A stretch of DNA of 28,985 bases from Chloroflexota bacterium (GCA_029865285.1 JAOUHE010000003.1:1-28985); one strand, 5' to 3'; positions 5,745-15,026 are shown, numbered from the stretch's first letter. The notes: generated by a model not told the origin, from the letters alone. Translations and numbers: made by a program.

Positions 5745-7109
5745 ATGAGCTATGCCGTGACCAACCCCGCGACAGGCGAGATGGTCAAGACCTACGACAC
5801 CATCACCGACGCCGAGCTCGAGGCCGCGATTGCCGTAGCCGATGAAGCGCACCGCACCTGGTCGAAGTCGACCACGGTCGAGGAGCGCGCGGCCCTCATC
5901 CGCCGCGTCGCCGAACTGCACACCGAGCGCCGCCAGGAGCTGGCGGAGCTCATCGTGCGCGAGATGGGCAAGCCGATCGGGCAGTCGCTCGGCGAGGTCG
6001 ACTTCGCCGCGGCGATCTACGAGTACTACGCCGACAACTCGCCCCACTTCCTGAAGGACGAGCCGATCCAGCTTCTGGCGGGCGAGGGTTCCGCGGTCAT
6101 CCGCCGCTCGTCGCTCGGGGTGCTGCTCGGCGTCATGCCCTGGAACTTCCCGTACTACCAGGTGGCCCGCTTTGCCGGCCCGAACCTCATCATCGGCAAC
6201 ACGATCCTGCTCAAGCACGCCGGGCAGTGCCCCGAATCCGCCGCAGCGATGCAGCAGATCTTCCTCGACGCCGGCTTCCCGGCCGGCGCCTACGTGAACA
6301 TCTATGCCTCGCACGACCAGATCGAGAAGGTCATCGCGGACCGGCGCGTACAGGGCGTCTCGCTCACCGGCTCCGAGCGTGCCGGCGCCGAGATCGCCGA
6401 GCTCGCCGGCCGCCACCTGAAGAAGGTCGTGCTCGAGCTCGGGGGCGCTGATCCCTTCATCCTGCTCTCGACCGACGACCTCGACGCCACGGTGCAGAAC
6501 GCGATCGACGCCCGCCTCGACAACAGCGGCCAGTCGTGCAACGCGGCCAAGCGCTTCATCGTCGTGGACGAGCTGTACGAGCCCTTCCTGGCGAAGTTCA
6601 CCGCGAAGATCGCCGAGATCGAGGCGACCGACCCCACGTCGGCCGACTCGACGCTTGGACCCCTGTCCTCGCTGAAAGCGGCCGAGGGCCTCGACGAGCA
6701 GGTCAAGCGCGCGATCGCGCACGGCGCGACGCTGGTGCACGGCGGCACCCGTGACGGCGCGTTCTTCCAGACGACCGTGCTGACCGATGTCACTCCCGAG
6801 AACCCCGCCTCTCAGGAGGAGTTCTTCGGCCCGGTCGCGCAGGTGTACCGCGCAAAGGACGAGGCCGACGCCGTGCGCATCGCGAACGACACCCCGTTCG
6901 GCCTGGGCTCCTACGTCTACACCACCGACTCCGAGCAGGCGCTCCGCGTCGCCGACGGCATCGAGGCCGGCATGGTGTTCGTGAACGTCGTGCTCGCCGA
7001 CGGCGCCGAACTGCCGTTCGGCGGCATCAAGCGCTCGGGCTCGGGCCGCGAGCTCGGCCGCTTTGGCGCCGATGAGTTCGTGAACAAGAAGATGATCCGC
7101 ATCGGCTGA
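5745..7109 (+). CDS. NAD(P)-dependent succinate-semialdehyde-type dehydrogenase
   Basis: Aldehyde dehydrogenase superfamily, 454 residues, the short form typical of Sad/GabD-like succinate-semialdehyde dehydrogenases that oxidise an aldehyde to the acid, e.g. the last step of GABA breakdown. Seen: PWNFP with Asn134, the catalytic base Glu231 in LELGG and the nucleophile Cys265 in SGQSC. The C-terminal ELPFGGIKRSGSGRELG is typical of the group. Unlike its neighbours it has a clear Shine-Dalgarno (AAGGAGA, 5730-5736) and a 5' leader; a TAGAAT box lies near 5654. Its sequence, including the tail FVNKKMIRIG, resembles the actinobacterial (Microbacteriaceae-like) branch in my memory, so transfer is possible but not shown. 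A GABA-type aminotransferase lies far away at the right end. Confidence 0.88.
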   Translation: MSYAVTNPATGEMVKTYDTITDAELEAAIAVADEAHRTWSKSTTVEERAALIRRVAELHTERRQELAELIVREMGKPIGQSLGEVDFAAAIYEYYADNSPHFLKDEPIQLLAGEGSAVIRRSSLGVLLGVMPWNFPYYQVARFAGPNLIIGNTILLKHAGQCPESAAAMQQIFLDAGFPAGAYVNIYASHDQIEKVIADRRVQGVSLTGSERAGAEIAELAGRHLKKVVLELGGADPFILLSTDDLDATVQNAIDARLDNSGQSCNAAKRFIVVDELYEPFLAKFTAKIAEIEATDPTSADSTLGPLSSLKAAEGLDEQVKRAIAHGATLVHGGTRDGAFFQTTVLTDVTPENPASQEEFFGPVAQVYRAKDEADAVRIANDTPFGLGSYVYTTDSEQALRVADGIEAGMVFVNVVLADGAELPFGGIKRSGSGRELGRFGADEFVNKKMIRIG

Positions 7110-7194
7110 GGTCCACGCGTCATCAAGCACGTGATGGCCCAAGATCGCGTAGTAGAAGGATGGAGTTGATGGGGCGCCTGACGCCCGCCTCGGC

Positions 7195-7229
7195 TGACTG
7201 GCGCAACAGCCTTCGGCCGGCGCCAGTCA
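7195..7229 (+). terminator. Hairpin terminator after the aldehyde dehydrogenase
   Basis: A 10-bp perfect stem TGACTGGCGC/GCGCCAGTCA with an inner GCC-TTC-GGC hairpin. There is no T-run after it, so it may work with Rho or only stabilise the 3' end. A smaller hairpin GGGCG-CCTGA-CGCCC lies just before it. Confidence 0.45.
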
Positions 7230-7281
7230 CGCCCTGAACGCAGCAACCGCTCCGCAGTCAAGGCCGTTCTGGAGGCGGGTC

Positions 7282-7725
7282 GTGGCGTCACTGGTTCGCA
7301 GCTCAATTGTCGTCAGTCGGCCGATCGAGGACGTCTTGGCCGTCCTGACCAATGTCGAGAACACGGGAAAGTGGTTCCCCGGCGACGTGAAGGAGTGGTG
7401 GACGTCGCCGCCACCGCACGGCGTCGGCTCCACGCGACACGCCCGGGTGAAGATGGGCCTGGTGACCACCGAGAACGACGCGGTGACTACGGTCTACGAG
7501 CCGCCGCATAGGGCTGGCTTGAAGGGCACGTCGAAAACCGCTCCGTTCGAGGCGATGCTCACCTTCGAGCCGGTCGAGGGCGGCACACGGGTGGACTCGC
7601 AGATTGACTTCCTCATGACCGGTGCTGCGAAGCTCTTCGCGGGGATGTTCACCCGTCGGTACGGCAAGAGCTGGGAGCAGGGCCTCGTCAACCTGAAGCG
7701 GATGATGGAGGCGGGGGAGCTGTAG
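7282..7725 (+). CDS. SRPBCC-family (polyketide cyclase/START-like) protein
   Basis: A 147-residue protein with the SRPBCC helix-grip layout: an N-terminal strand SSIVVSRPIEDVLAVLTNVENTG followed by WFPGDV, a middle beta-sheet, a conserved strand MLTFEPVEGGTRVDSQIDF, and a long C-terminal helix (FAGMFTRRYGKSWEQGLVNLKRMME). Proteins of this fold bind hydrophobic ligands; the ligand here is unknown. The GTG start at 7282 follows GGAGG with 6-7 nt spacing. It is convergent with the Ddn-like gene, with about 80 bp between their stops. Confidence 0.85.
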   Translation: MASLVRSSIVVSRPIEDVLAVLTNVENTGKWFPGDVKEWWTSPPPHGVGSTRHARVKMGLVTTENDAVTTVYEPPHRAGLKGTSKTAPFEAMLTFEPVEGGTRVDSQIDFLMTGAAKLFAGMFTRRYGKSWEQGLVNLKRMMEAGEL

Positions 7726-7808
7726 GTCCTGCCCGGCCGCGCTGGGCGCCCCGGAAGCGATCGCCTGGCCGACCGCGGAGGCGATGCCCGCCAGTCGCGA
7801 CGACGTGA

Positions 7809-8246
7809 CTATTCCGCCGGGTCGAGCACGAACACCGGAATCTGGCGGTCTGTCTTCGCCTGGTATCCCGCGTAGTCGGGCCATGCTGCCACGGCGCGCT
7901 CCCACCACACGGCCTTCTCGTTCCCCGTGACCTCGCGTGCGAGGAAGTCGCGCTTGGTGGCCCGATCCTGGAGTTCGACACGCGGATTCTTCACGAGGTT
8001 GTAGTACCAGTTCGGATGCTTCGGGGCGCCGCCGAGCGAGGCGACCACTGCGTAGGAGCCTTCGTGTTCGACGCGCATGAGCGGAGTCTTGCGGAGCTTG
8101 CCGGTCCTCGCGCCGAGCGAGGTCAGGACGACGATGGGCCTGCCCAACCGATCCCCGCCCTGCTCGCCGTCCGTCGCCTCGTATCGCGCCACAGGCTCGC
8201 GCGACCGCGGGTAGGCGCCAGGTTCGTATTCGCCGATGAGTGGCAC
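7809..8246 (-). CDS. Deazaflavin-dependent nitroreductase family (Ddn-like) protein
   Basis: Small split-barrel protein of the F420/FMN-binding Ddn family, which reduces nitro compounds, quinones or other acceptors with reduced F420 in actinobacteria and some Chloroflexota. Seen: IVVLTSLGARTGKLRKTPLMRVEHEGSY-type cofactor-binding region, then ASLGGAPKHPNWYYNLVKNP, and the C-terminal WWERAVAAWPDYAGYQ-KTDRQIPVF, all characteristic. The GTG at 8246 (VPLIGEYEPG) agrees with where family members begin and gives 145 residues. A GTG at 8300 would add 18 residues but run into the divergent lipoprotein promoter. F420 use is inferred from the family. Confidence 0.85.
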   Translation of the reverse strand: MPLIGEYEPGAYPRSREPVARYEATDGEQGGDRLGRPIVVLTSLGARTGKLRKTPLMRVEHEGSYAVVASLGGAPKHPNWYYNLVKNPRVELQDRATKRDFLAREVTGNEKAVWWERAVAAWPDYAGYQAKTDRQIPVFVLDPAE

Positions 8247-8306
8247 GTCGCCATTGTCGTCGCCCGCATAAACCCCGGGGGTGGAGACTCGTATCGGCAC
8301 GGCTGC

Positions 8307-8343
8307 CGCAGTCTGGCCGCAGTCTGCCGGGCGTAGCGTGTGG
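8307..8343 (+). repeat. Duplicated promoter segment, copy 1
   Basis: A 37-bp segment matching 9324-9360 at 34 of 37 positions. It contains a tandem CGCAGTCTG and a TAGCGT -10 box (8334-8339) 7 nt before the lipoprotein ATG. The distance from segment to ATG is the same in both copies, so promoter and start were duplicated together. The tandem CGCAGTCTG in the -35 area may be a regulator site. Confidence 0.75.
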
Positions 8344-8346
8344 CCG

Positions 8347-9261
8347 ATGACGAGGCAATCACCATCCGATCACCGCCGAGCTGCTCGCCGCCTGGGCGTG
8401 TTCGCCTCCGCCTTGATCGTGGCTGGCTGCGCCGCCGCGGGGCAGGAGAGCCTGGCTCCGTCCGTCTCGCCATCCGGCCGTTCGATCCCGAGCGCGACCG
8501 CAATGGCATCGGCGACACCGCCAGTCGAATCCGGCTCCCTATCGAGCGCGCCGGGGCCGACACCCGCGTTCGGGGCGCCCGCTGACATCCTGCCGCCTGG
8601 CAGCCGCGCCGTTGTGACGCTAGATGGGCTTCGGATGAGAGGCGCACCGGGCCTCGACGGCGTGGTGTACGACACGCTGGCCGCGGACACTGTGGTCGAA
8701 GTCGATGGATGGGGACCGACTGTGGTTGATGGAATCGATTGGTACCTGGTGGTCGACCACGACGCCAATCTGGCCGGCTATGTCGCGATGGGATCAGGTG
8801 AAGCTCGCTACCTCGAGTTGGTGCCACCACGCTGTGAGGCTGGGGAACCGGACCTCGCGGCCATCGTGCGCCTCACTCCGTGGGAGCGGCTCGCGTGCTT
8901 CGGCGATCGTCTGCTCACGGTGACAGGCACATACGGCTGCCCCGTCTGTGGAGAGTGGGCCCCAGGGAGCTGGGAGCCGTATTGGCTGGCGAGTCCAATG
9001 AACCTGAACTACTTGGGATGGCCCGACGCCCTTTCCCTCCACCTCCCGCCGGAGGCGGGGCTCAGTGCCCTGCCCAACGCGTCGATCGTGCGTGTCACGG
9101 GACACTTCAGCGACCCGGCCTCCACGACCTGCACCATCGAACTGGGATCATGGTCGGTCGGCCCGGTCGTGGCCGAACTGTGGTGCCGTGAAGCGTTCGT
9201 GGTCGATGCCCTCGAGGTCACCGGAACCGATCCCGACTTCAACTACCCCCCGGACCCGTGA
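8347..9261 (+). CDS. Secreted lipoprotein with SH3-like domain
   Basis: A 304-residue protein exported and lipid-anchored: a positively charged start (DHRRAARR), a hydrophobic core and the lipobox IVAGC, with the modified Cys at residue 28. A Ser/Pro/Ala-rich linker (30-75) is followed by a bacterial SH3-like domain (about 85-155) containing the typical LRMRGAPGLDGVVYDTL and GIDWYLV-GYVA sequence. The C-terminal part (160-304) has paired cysteines (e.g. CPVCGEW) and resembles an OB-like beta domain; I do not recognise it. ATG 8347 is chosen because it gives a proper signal peptide and lies 7 nt after the TAGCGT box; the frame is open further upstream. Confidence 0.8.
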   Translation: MTRQSPSDHRRAARRLGVFASALIVAGCAAAGQESLAPSVSPSGRSIPSATAMASATPPVESGSLSSAPGPTPAFGAPADILPPGSRAVVTLDGLRMRGAPGLDGVVYDTLAADTVVEVDGWGPTVVDGIDWYLVVDHDANLAGYVAMGSGEARYLELVPPRCEAGEPDLAAIVRLTPWERLACFGDRLLTVTGTYGCPVCGEWAPGSWEPYWLASPMNLNYLGWPDALSLHLPPEAGLSALPNASIVRVTGHFSDPASTTCTIELGSWSVGPVVAELWCREAFVVDALEVTGTDPDFNYPPDP

Positions 9262-9323
9262 CACCCGCCGTCCCAGACGGTGACCGGTTACCGATGGCGC
9301 AGATTCAATCCCGGCGACTGTGG

Positions 9324-9360
9324 CGCAGTCTGACCGCAGTCTGCCGGGCGTAGCATCTGG
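9324..9360 (+). repeat. Duplicated promoter segment, copy 2
   Basis: The second copy of the segment at 8307-8343, with a TAGCAT -10 box (9351-9356) 7 nt before the ATG at 9364. A further 14-nt match to the unit, CGCAGTCTGGCCGC, occurs inside the following signal-peptide sequence (9406-9419). Confidence 0.75.
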
Positions 9361-9363
9361 ACC

Positions 9364-9465
9364 ATGACCAGAGGGCTGATGCCAGGGCTTCGCGCCACGG
9401 CCCGTCGCAGTCTGGCCGCCCTAGTTGGTGTCCTGGTCATCGCCGGCTGCCGGCTGGCGGAGTAA
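9364..9465 (+). pseudogene. Orphan lipoprotein signal peptide (33 codons), remnant of a lipoprotein gene
   Basis: The ORF encodes a basic start (RATARRS), a hydrophobic stretch and the lipobox VIAGC, then stops after four more residues (RLAE). It is thus a complete lipoprotein signal with no mature protein. Its promoter and start context duplicate those of the lipoprotein at 8347, whose signal (ALIVAGC) is alike, so I read it as the leftover of a duplicated lipoprotein gene that lost its body. The 66 bp to the next start leave no room for the rest. Alternatively it is a very small lipopeptide gene. Confidence 0.6.
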
Positions 9466-9518
9466 CTCCCGGACCTGGGTCGTCGGCACGTTTGGCTCCG
9501 CCCTGAGTGACGCATCGC

Positions 9519-9524
9519 TATCAT
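9519..9524 (+). promoter_or_regulatory. -10 box of the DUF309-fumC operon
   Basis: TATCAT, 7 nt before the ATG at 9532, with no Shine-Dalgarno sequence; a leaderless transcript is inferred. Confidence 0.45.
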
Positions 9525-9531
9525 CGGTCCG

Positions 9532-9990
9532 ATGGCAAAGACCACGGCCAAGGCGCCGACTCCGATCGAGCCGGAGCTCCCGCGCGGACGCACCGCGCCG
9601 CTCGGCGACGCGGAGGCCGACGCGCTCTTCCGCGAGGGCGTGGCGCTCTTCAACGCGAGCCGCTACTGGCACGCGCACGAGTCGTGGGAGACCCTGTGGC
9701 GAGCAGCGCCCGATCAGCAGCGCGACTTCTACCAGGGGCTGATCCAGGTCGCGGCCGGGCTGCTCCATCTCCAGCGCCGTAACGCGCGCGGAGCGCGCAA
9801 CAAGCTCGCCGAGGGGTTGGCGAAGCTGCGCCCCTACGAGCCGGCGCATCGGGGGATCTTCCTGAGCGAGCTGATCGGTCGGTCGGAGCTGATCGTGGGC
9901 GCGCTGGAGCAAGGGCGGCTTCCGTACCTCGTTCCACCGGTGATCCGCTTCACCGAGGCCAGGGTCGTGGACACCGACTTCGACCGATGA
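9532..9990 (+). CDS. DUF309 family protein
   Basis: A 152-residue all-helical protein of the DUF309 family, whose function is unknown. Seen: the family's first motif FNASRYWHAHESWETLW (His and Glu conserved) and the second, FYQGLIQVAAGLLHLQRRNARGA, which together line a presumed metal or ligand site. The N-terminal 25 residues are proline-rich and variable. The stop overlaps the fumC start in ATGA, so the two are translationally coupled; a functional link to fumarase is not otherwise known to me. Confidence 0.88.
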   Translation: MAKTTAKAPTPIEPELPRGRTAPLGDAEADALFREGVALFNASRYWHAHESWETLWRAAPDQQRDFYQGLIQVAAGLLHLQRRNARGARNKLAEGLAKLRPYEPAHRGIFLSELIGRSELIVGALEQGRLPYLVPPVIRFTEARVVDTDFDR

Positions 9991-11387
9991 CACCCCCAGG
10001 GGAGTTCCGCACCGAGCACGATTCGATGGGCGACGTCCTGGTACCGGCCGGCGCCAGGTGGCGCGCACAGACGCAGCGCGCCGTCGAGAACTTCCCGATC
10101 TCCGGGCGTGGACTCGAGCGGGCGCACATCGAGGCGCTGGGACGCATCAAGGCGGCGGCCGCCAAGGTGAACGGCGAGCTGGGCATCCTCGATGCGGATA
10201 CCGCCGGCGCCATCGAACGGGCCGCCGAGGAAGTGGCCGCGGGCAGCTGGGACAAGCACTTCCCGATCGACATCTTCCAGACCGGCTCGGGCACCAGCAG
10301 CAACATGAACGCCAACGAGGTGATCGCCTCGCTGGCGTCCGAGCGGCTTGGCCGTGAGGTGCACCCGAACGACCACGTGAACGCGAGCCAGTCGAGCAAC
10401 GACGTCTTCCCGTCGAGCATCCACCTCGCTGCCACGAGCGGAGTGGTCAACGAGCTGATCCCCGCTCTGGACCACCTGGCCGATGCGCTTGAGGCGAAGC
10501 GCGACGAGTTCGCATCGGTCGTCAAGTCCGGACGCACCCACCTGATGGACGCCACGCCGGTCACCCTCGGGCAGGAGTTCGGGGGCTATGCGGCGCAGGT
10601 CCGCACCGGTGTCGAGCGGCTGCAGGCGGCGCTGCCGCGCCTGGCCGAGCTGCCTCTGGGTGGGACCGCGGTGGGCACCGGCATCAACATGCCCGCCGGC
10701 TTTGCCGCGAAGGTGATCGCCGAGCTGCGCCGCGACACCGGCCTGCCGCTGACCGAGGCGCGCAACCACTTCGAGGCGCAGGGCGCGCAGGACGGCCTGG
10801 TGGAGACATCGGGCCAGCTGCGGACCGTGGCGGTGAGCCTCTACAAGATCGCCAACGACCTGCGCTGGATGGGATCCGGACCGTCGGCCGGCCTGGCCGA
10901 GATCGCGTTGCCGGACCTCCAGCCTGGCTCATCGATCATGCCGGGCAAGGTGAACCCGGTGATCCCCGAGGCGGTCTGCATGGTCTGCGCCCAGGTGATC
11001 GGCAACGACGCGGCGATCGCCTTCGGCGGGGCTGCCGGCAACTTCGAGCTCAACGTGATGCTCCCCATGCTGGCGCGCAACATCCTGGAGTCGATTCGTT
11101 TGCTCTCCAACGTGTCCCGGCTGTTTGCAGACCGATGCGTCCACGGCGTCACCGCCAACACCGAGCGTGCCCGCGGCTACGCGGAGAGCTCCCTGTCGAT
11201 CGTCACGCCACTCAACCGGTTCATCGGCTACGAGGAGGCGGCGAAGGTCGCCAAGCAGGCCCTCGCCGAGGGCAAGACGATTCGCGCGGTGGTCCTTGAG
11301 CGCGGCTACGTCGATGCCGGCAAGCTCACCCTCGAGCAGCTCGACACCGCACTCGATGTGCTGCGGATGACCCAGCCCGCGGAGTAA
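9987..11387 (+). CDS. fumC: Class II fumarate hydratase
   Basis: Hydrates fumarate to malate in the TCA cycle; iron-independent cytoplasmic tetramer. The 466-residue protein is of usual length and opens with the family sequence FRTEHDSMGDVLVP. Seen next are SGTSSNMNANEV (substrate site), NDHVNASQSSNDVFP, the GRTHLMDATPVTLGQEF region with the active-site His, and the superfamily signature SSIMPGKVNP on the flexible catalytic loop. FumC rather than aspartase or argininosuccinate lyase is indicated by the spacing and the N-terminal motif. It is coupled to DUF309 upstream. Confidence 0.96.
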   Translation: MTPPGEFRTEHDSMGDVLVPAGARWRAQTQRAVENFPISGRGLERAHIEALGRIKAAAAKVNGELGILDADTAGAIERAAEEVAAGSWDKHFPIDIFQTGSGTSSNMNANEVIASLASERLGREVHPNDHVNASQSSNDVFPSSIHLAATSGVVNELIPALDHLADALEAKRDEFASVVKSGRTHLMDATPVTLGQEFGGYAAQVRTGVERLQAALPRLAELPLGGTAVGTGINMPAGFAAKVIAELRRDTGLPLTEARNHFEAQGAQDGLVETSGQLRTVAVSLYKIANDLRWMGSGPSAGLAEIALPDLQPGSSIMPGKVNPVIPEAVCMVCAQVIGNDAAIAFGGAAGNFELNVMLPMLARNILESIRLLSNVSRLFADRCVHGVTANTERARGYAESSLSIVTPLNRFIGYEEAAKVAKQALAEGKTIRAVVLERGYVDAGKLTLEQLDTALDVLRMTQPAE

Positions 11388-11401
11388 CCAGGAGCCAGCA
11401 G

Positions 11402-11656
11402 ATGTACGTCGTCGAGGACGAGACGTTCCGGCAGGCGAGGTCAATCCTCTCCGCTCTCGCCAAGGAGCTCACCGATCGGGAGGAGTCCGGGTCCAGTCTG
11501 CCCACCGATCTGGTGGCGGTGATCCGGCGCTCGGCGCAGGGCGACCTGCCGGTGGGCGCTGAGGCCGCGTACGTCTCGTCTCTCTCGGCAGCGCTTGAAC
11601 GGCTGTTCCCGATCGAGGAGCTCTTTCCGCGAAGACGCAGGGCTCGCGATCATTAG
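11402..11656 (+). CDS. Small hypothetical protein downstream of fumC
   Basis: An 84-residue protein beginning 14 nt after the fumC stop with an AGGAG ribosome-binding site, so probably co-transcribed. It is charged and helical, ends in a basic tail (PRRRRARDH), and has no recognised motif. Coding status rests on the ribosome-binding site, the spacing and the lack of overlap with another gene. Confidence 0.5.
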   Translation: MYVVEDETFRQARSILSALAKELTDREESGSSLPTDLVAVIRRSAQGDLPVGAEAAYVSSLSAALERLFPIEELFPRRRRARDH

Positions 11657-11693
11657 CCGCGCCCCTGCGGGATAGGGCAGCCGGCGCTAGCAG

Positions 11694-12860
11694 TCAACCC
11701 GCGAGAGCGGCTCGCAGGCGCCAGGTCGCCAAACCGAGCAGGACCGCGGCGAAAGCCGCCAGCACCCCGACCTGTGGCAGCACCCCGAAGAGGTTCGCGT
11801 CGTGTACCGCCAGCGCGCGCAGCGCATCGATCGCCCACGCGTGTGGTGTGAAGTGGCTGATCGTCTGCATGATCGGCGGGAAGACCTCCGGCGGCACCAT
11901 GCAGCCACCCACCGCCGCGAATCCCAGCCCGCCAACCAGGCCGATCGCGCCCGCCTGCTCGGGGTTGGACGCGACGGCGCCGATGAGCATTGCCGCGCCG
12001 GCGCCCACCAGGGAGAAGGCGATCACCACCGCCGCCGTACCGAGCGGATCACCCCACGCGACACCGAAGGCGAGCGCCGACGCAATCACGATGATCAGTG
12101 CCTGGATCATGGCCACGCCGAAGCGCCCGAGCGCCTCGCCGAGCAGGATGGTGGCGGATGAGGTCGGGGTTGAGAGCATCCGCCGCGAGACACCGAGCGT
12201 TCGGGTCAGGATCAGCTGCGTGGCGCCGGTCAGCGAGGTGATGAAGACGAACAGGATCAGCTGGCTCTGCGCGCCGAGGGCGAAGCCGAGCAGCTCGCGG
12301 GGGAAGATCTCGCTCCCGGCGGTCTCAGTGCTGACCGACAGGTCTGGCAAGGTCGGCTCGATCTCCGCCACCGCAGCGAGCTGGTCGCCCACCGACCCAC
12401 CCGTCTCGGCCGCGGCGAAGCGCGCTGCGCGCACACGCGCTGCCTGCTCGGCGACGATCCCCCGGACGGTCTCCTGGATGCCGATCCCGACCTTCCCCGC
12501 CGGGGAGAGGAACTCGACCTCGACCGTCTCACCGGCCCGCACTCGCTCGTCGTAGCGGTCCGGCAGCGCCAGTCCGGCGTCGACGGCGCCGCGCTCAACA
12601 GCATCCCGCAGGGCGGCCTCGTCGGCAAAGCGCACCACGCCCCAAGCCTCCGGCTCGATCTCGCCGAAGCCTGCGATCAGCTGGTCTCCAAGCACTCCCG
12701 GAACCTCGGCGTGCACGCCGATCTTTGGGCTGAAGCTCGACCCGTACTGGAGGCCCAGGTACAGCACCAGGATGATCGGCAGCAGGACCACGAAGAAGAG
12801 GCCGAGACGATCCCGCCCCATGCGGGTCAGGTTCGCCCCCGCGATCGCAAGCGCCTTCAT
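11694..12860 (-). CDS. ABC-2 type transporter permease (second of pair)
   Basis: A 388-residue membrane protein of the ABC-2/NatB-like (YhaP/DrrB) type. One N-terminal helix (about 20-40) is followed by a large extracytoplasmic domain (about 45-200) and five or six C-terminal helices, with the ABC-2 sequence TRTLGVSRRMLSTP and the late loop HFTPHAWAIDALRAL. Its ATG overlaps the stop of the preceding permease in ATGA, so both are made in step, as expected for a heterodimeric transporter served by the ATPase at 14067-15026. The substrate is not evident; drugs, lipids or sodium are possible for this family. Confidence 0.88.
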   Translation of the reverse strand: MKALAIAGANLTRMGRDRLGLFFVVLLPIILVLYLGLQYGSSFSPKIGVHAEVPGVLGDQLIAGFGEIEPEAWGVVRFADEAALRDAVERGAVDAGLALPDRYDERVRAGETVEVEFLSPAGKVGIGIQETVRGIVAEQAARVRAARFAAAETGGSVGDQLAAVAEIEPTLPDLSVSTETAGSEIFPRELLGFALGAQSQLILFVFITSLTGATQLILTRTLGVSRRMLSTPTSSATILLGEALGRFGVAMIQALIIVIASALAFGVAWGDPLGTAAVVIAFSLVGAGAAMLIGAVASNPEQAGAIGLVGGLGFAAVGGCMVPPEVFPPIMQTISHFTPHAWAIDALRALAVHDANLFGVLPQVGVLAAFAAVLLGLATWRLRAALAG

Positions 12861-14050
12861 CGCGCCACCACCAGGCGTCCCGCCCGGGCGAGACCGATGG
12901 CACCGGTCCCCAGGCCGATGACGAAGAGGGCTGCGATCGGCAACAGCACGGTTCCGATTCCCGTACCGGCTGGCCCGAGGTCCGAGATGCCGCGCAGGAA
13001 CCAGGCGTGCGGGGTCAGCAGGCTGACCTGCTGAAGGATGTCGGGACCGCGCCCGAGCGGGAAGAAAGCGCCGCCCAGGATCGCCAGGCTGACCGCGGCG
13101 ATCGAGTTCAAGTTCCCCGCCTGCTCCTCGGTGCGCGACAGGGTGGTGATCAGCGCAGTGATGCCCATGGCAGCCACCACCGCACCCAGGACAAGGGTCG
13201 CGACGGCGAGTGGATCCCCCCAGGTCGCGCCGAGGAGGACGGTGGAGCTCGCCACCAGCACGGCCATCGCCACCGCCGCGAGCACGAAGCTGCCGAGCGC
13301 CTTGCCCGCAACGATCGCCCACGGCGGGATGGGCGCTGCGACGAGGCGGGGGAGCGTGCCGCCGCGCCGCTCGCCGAGGAGCGACAGCGCACCGAACTGC
13401 GCGGTGAAGAAGAGGAAGAAGATCGCCATCGAGGCGGCATAAAAGGTGGTGGCGCCCATCTGCCGCGAGTCGGCGAGGGTGCCCGCCAGGGTGACAGGGG
13501 TTGCCGACTGCTGCGCCCGCTCCGCGAGCTCCGCGGCGTAGGCCGGGTCGGGAGTCCGGCCCTGGGCCTCGAGGACCGCGGCGACGGACAGGCGTATCGC
13601 AGCCAGCTCGTCCATGAAGGCCGAGGAAACAGCCCGGGCGACCTCGGTCCCCAGCGTGGAATCGGTGTTGCCGATGATCGCCAGCTTCGCTCCGCCACCG
13701 GCAAGCACCGCGTCGCTGAAGCCCGCGGGAATGAGGATCACCGCATCCAGCTCGCCCGCATCGACCTGCTCACGCGCCTCGGCCTCCGAGGCGACGTCGA
13801 CGATCTCGGCCACGCCGGTCTCCGGATCGGCCAGGGCTGCCATGGGGCCATCGATGAACGCGGCGGCGATCGGTCCGCCATCGTCATCGATGATTGCGTA
13901 GTGCGCCGTGAACTCGGTCCCGCCGTCGCGTATGAGCATGCCGAAGATGGCGGCCAGCGCGAACGGGGCGATCACCGCCACCACGATCGCCGAGCGATCG
14001 CGGACCCGCTGTCGGAGGTCCTTGGCGGCGATAAGCAGGGCGGCATGCAT
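12857..14050 (-). CDS. ABC-2 type transporter permease (first of pair)
   Basis: A 397-residue membrane protein with the same architecture as its partner: cytoplasmic start KDLRQRVRDRSA, one helix (about 20-40), an extracytoplasmic domain (45-205), then helices from residue 210 with ERRGGTLPRLVAAPI (the ABC-2 coupling region) and LLTPHAWFLRGI. It starts 16 nt after the ATPase stop and overlaps the next permease by 4 nt. The two permeases are clearly related to each other and probably arose by duplication. Confidence 0.88.
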   Translation of the reverse strand: MHAALLIAAKDLRQRVRDRSAIVVAVIAPFALAAIFGMLIRDGGTEFTAHYAIIDDDGGPIAAAFIDGPMAALADPETGVAEIVDVASEAEAREQVDAGELDAVILIPAGFSDAVLAGGGAKLAIIGNTDSTLGTEVARAVSSAFMDELAAIRLSVAAVLEAQGRTPDPAYAAELAERAQQSATPVTLAGTLADSRQMGATTFYAASMAIFFLFFTAQFGALSLLGERRGGTLPRLVAAPIPPWAIVAGKALGSFVLAAVAMAVLVASSTVLLGATWGDPLAVATLVLGAVVAAMGITALITTLSRTEEQAGNLNSIAAVSLAILGGAFFPLGRGPDILQQVSLLTPHAWFLRGISDLGPAGTGIGTVLLPIAALFVIGLGTGAIGLARAGRLVVAR

Positions 14051-14066
14051 CGGTATCGGTCCTGTG

Positions 14067-15026
<960 letters not shown>

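Noticed and set aside
11694..13322. Single large minus-strand protein of 542 residues
   Set aside because: Only the part from ATG 12860 encodes the second permease; the upstream part is an out-of-frame reading of the first permease gene.
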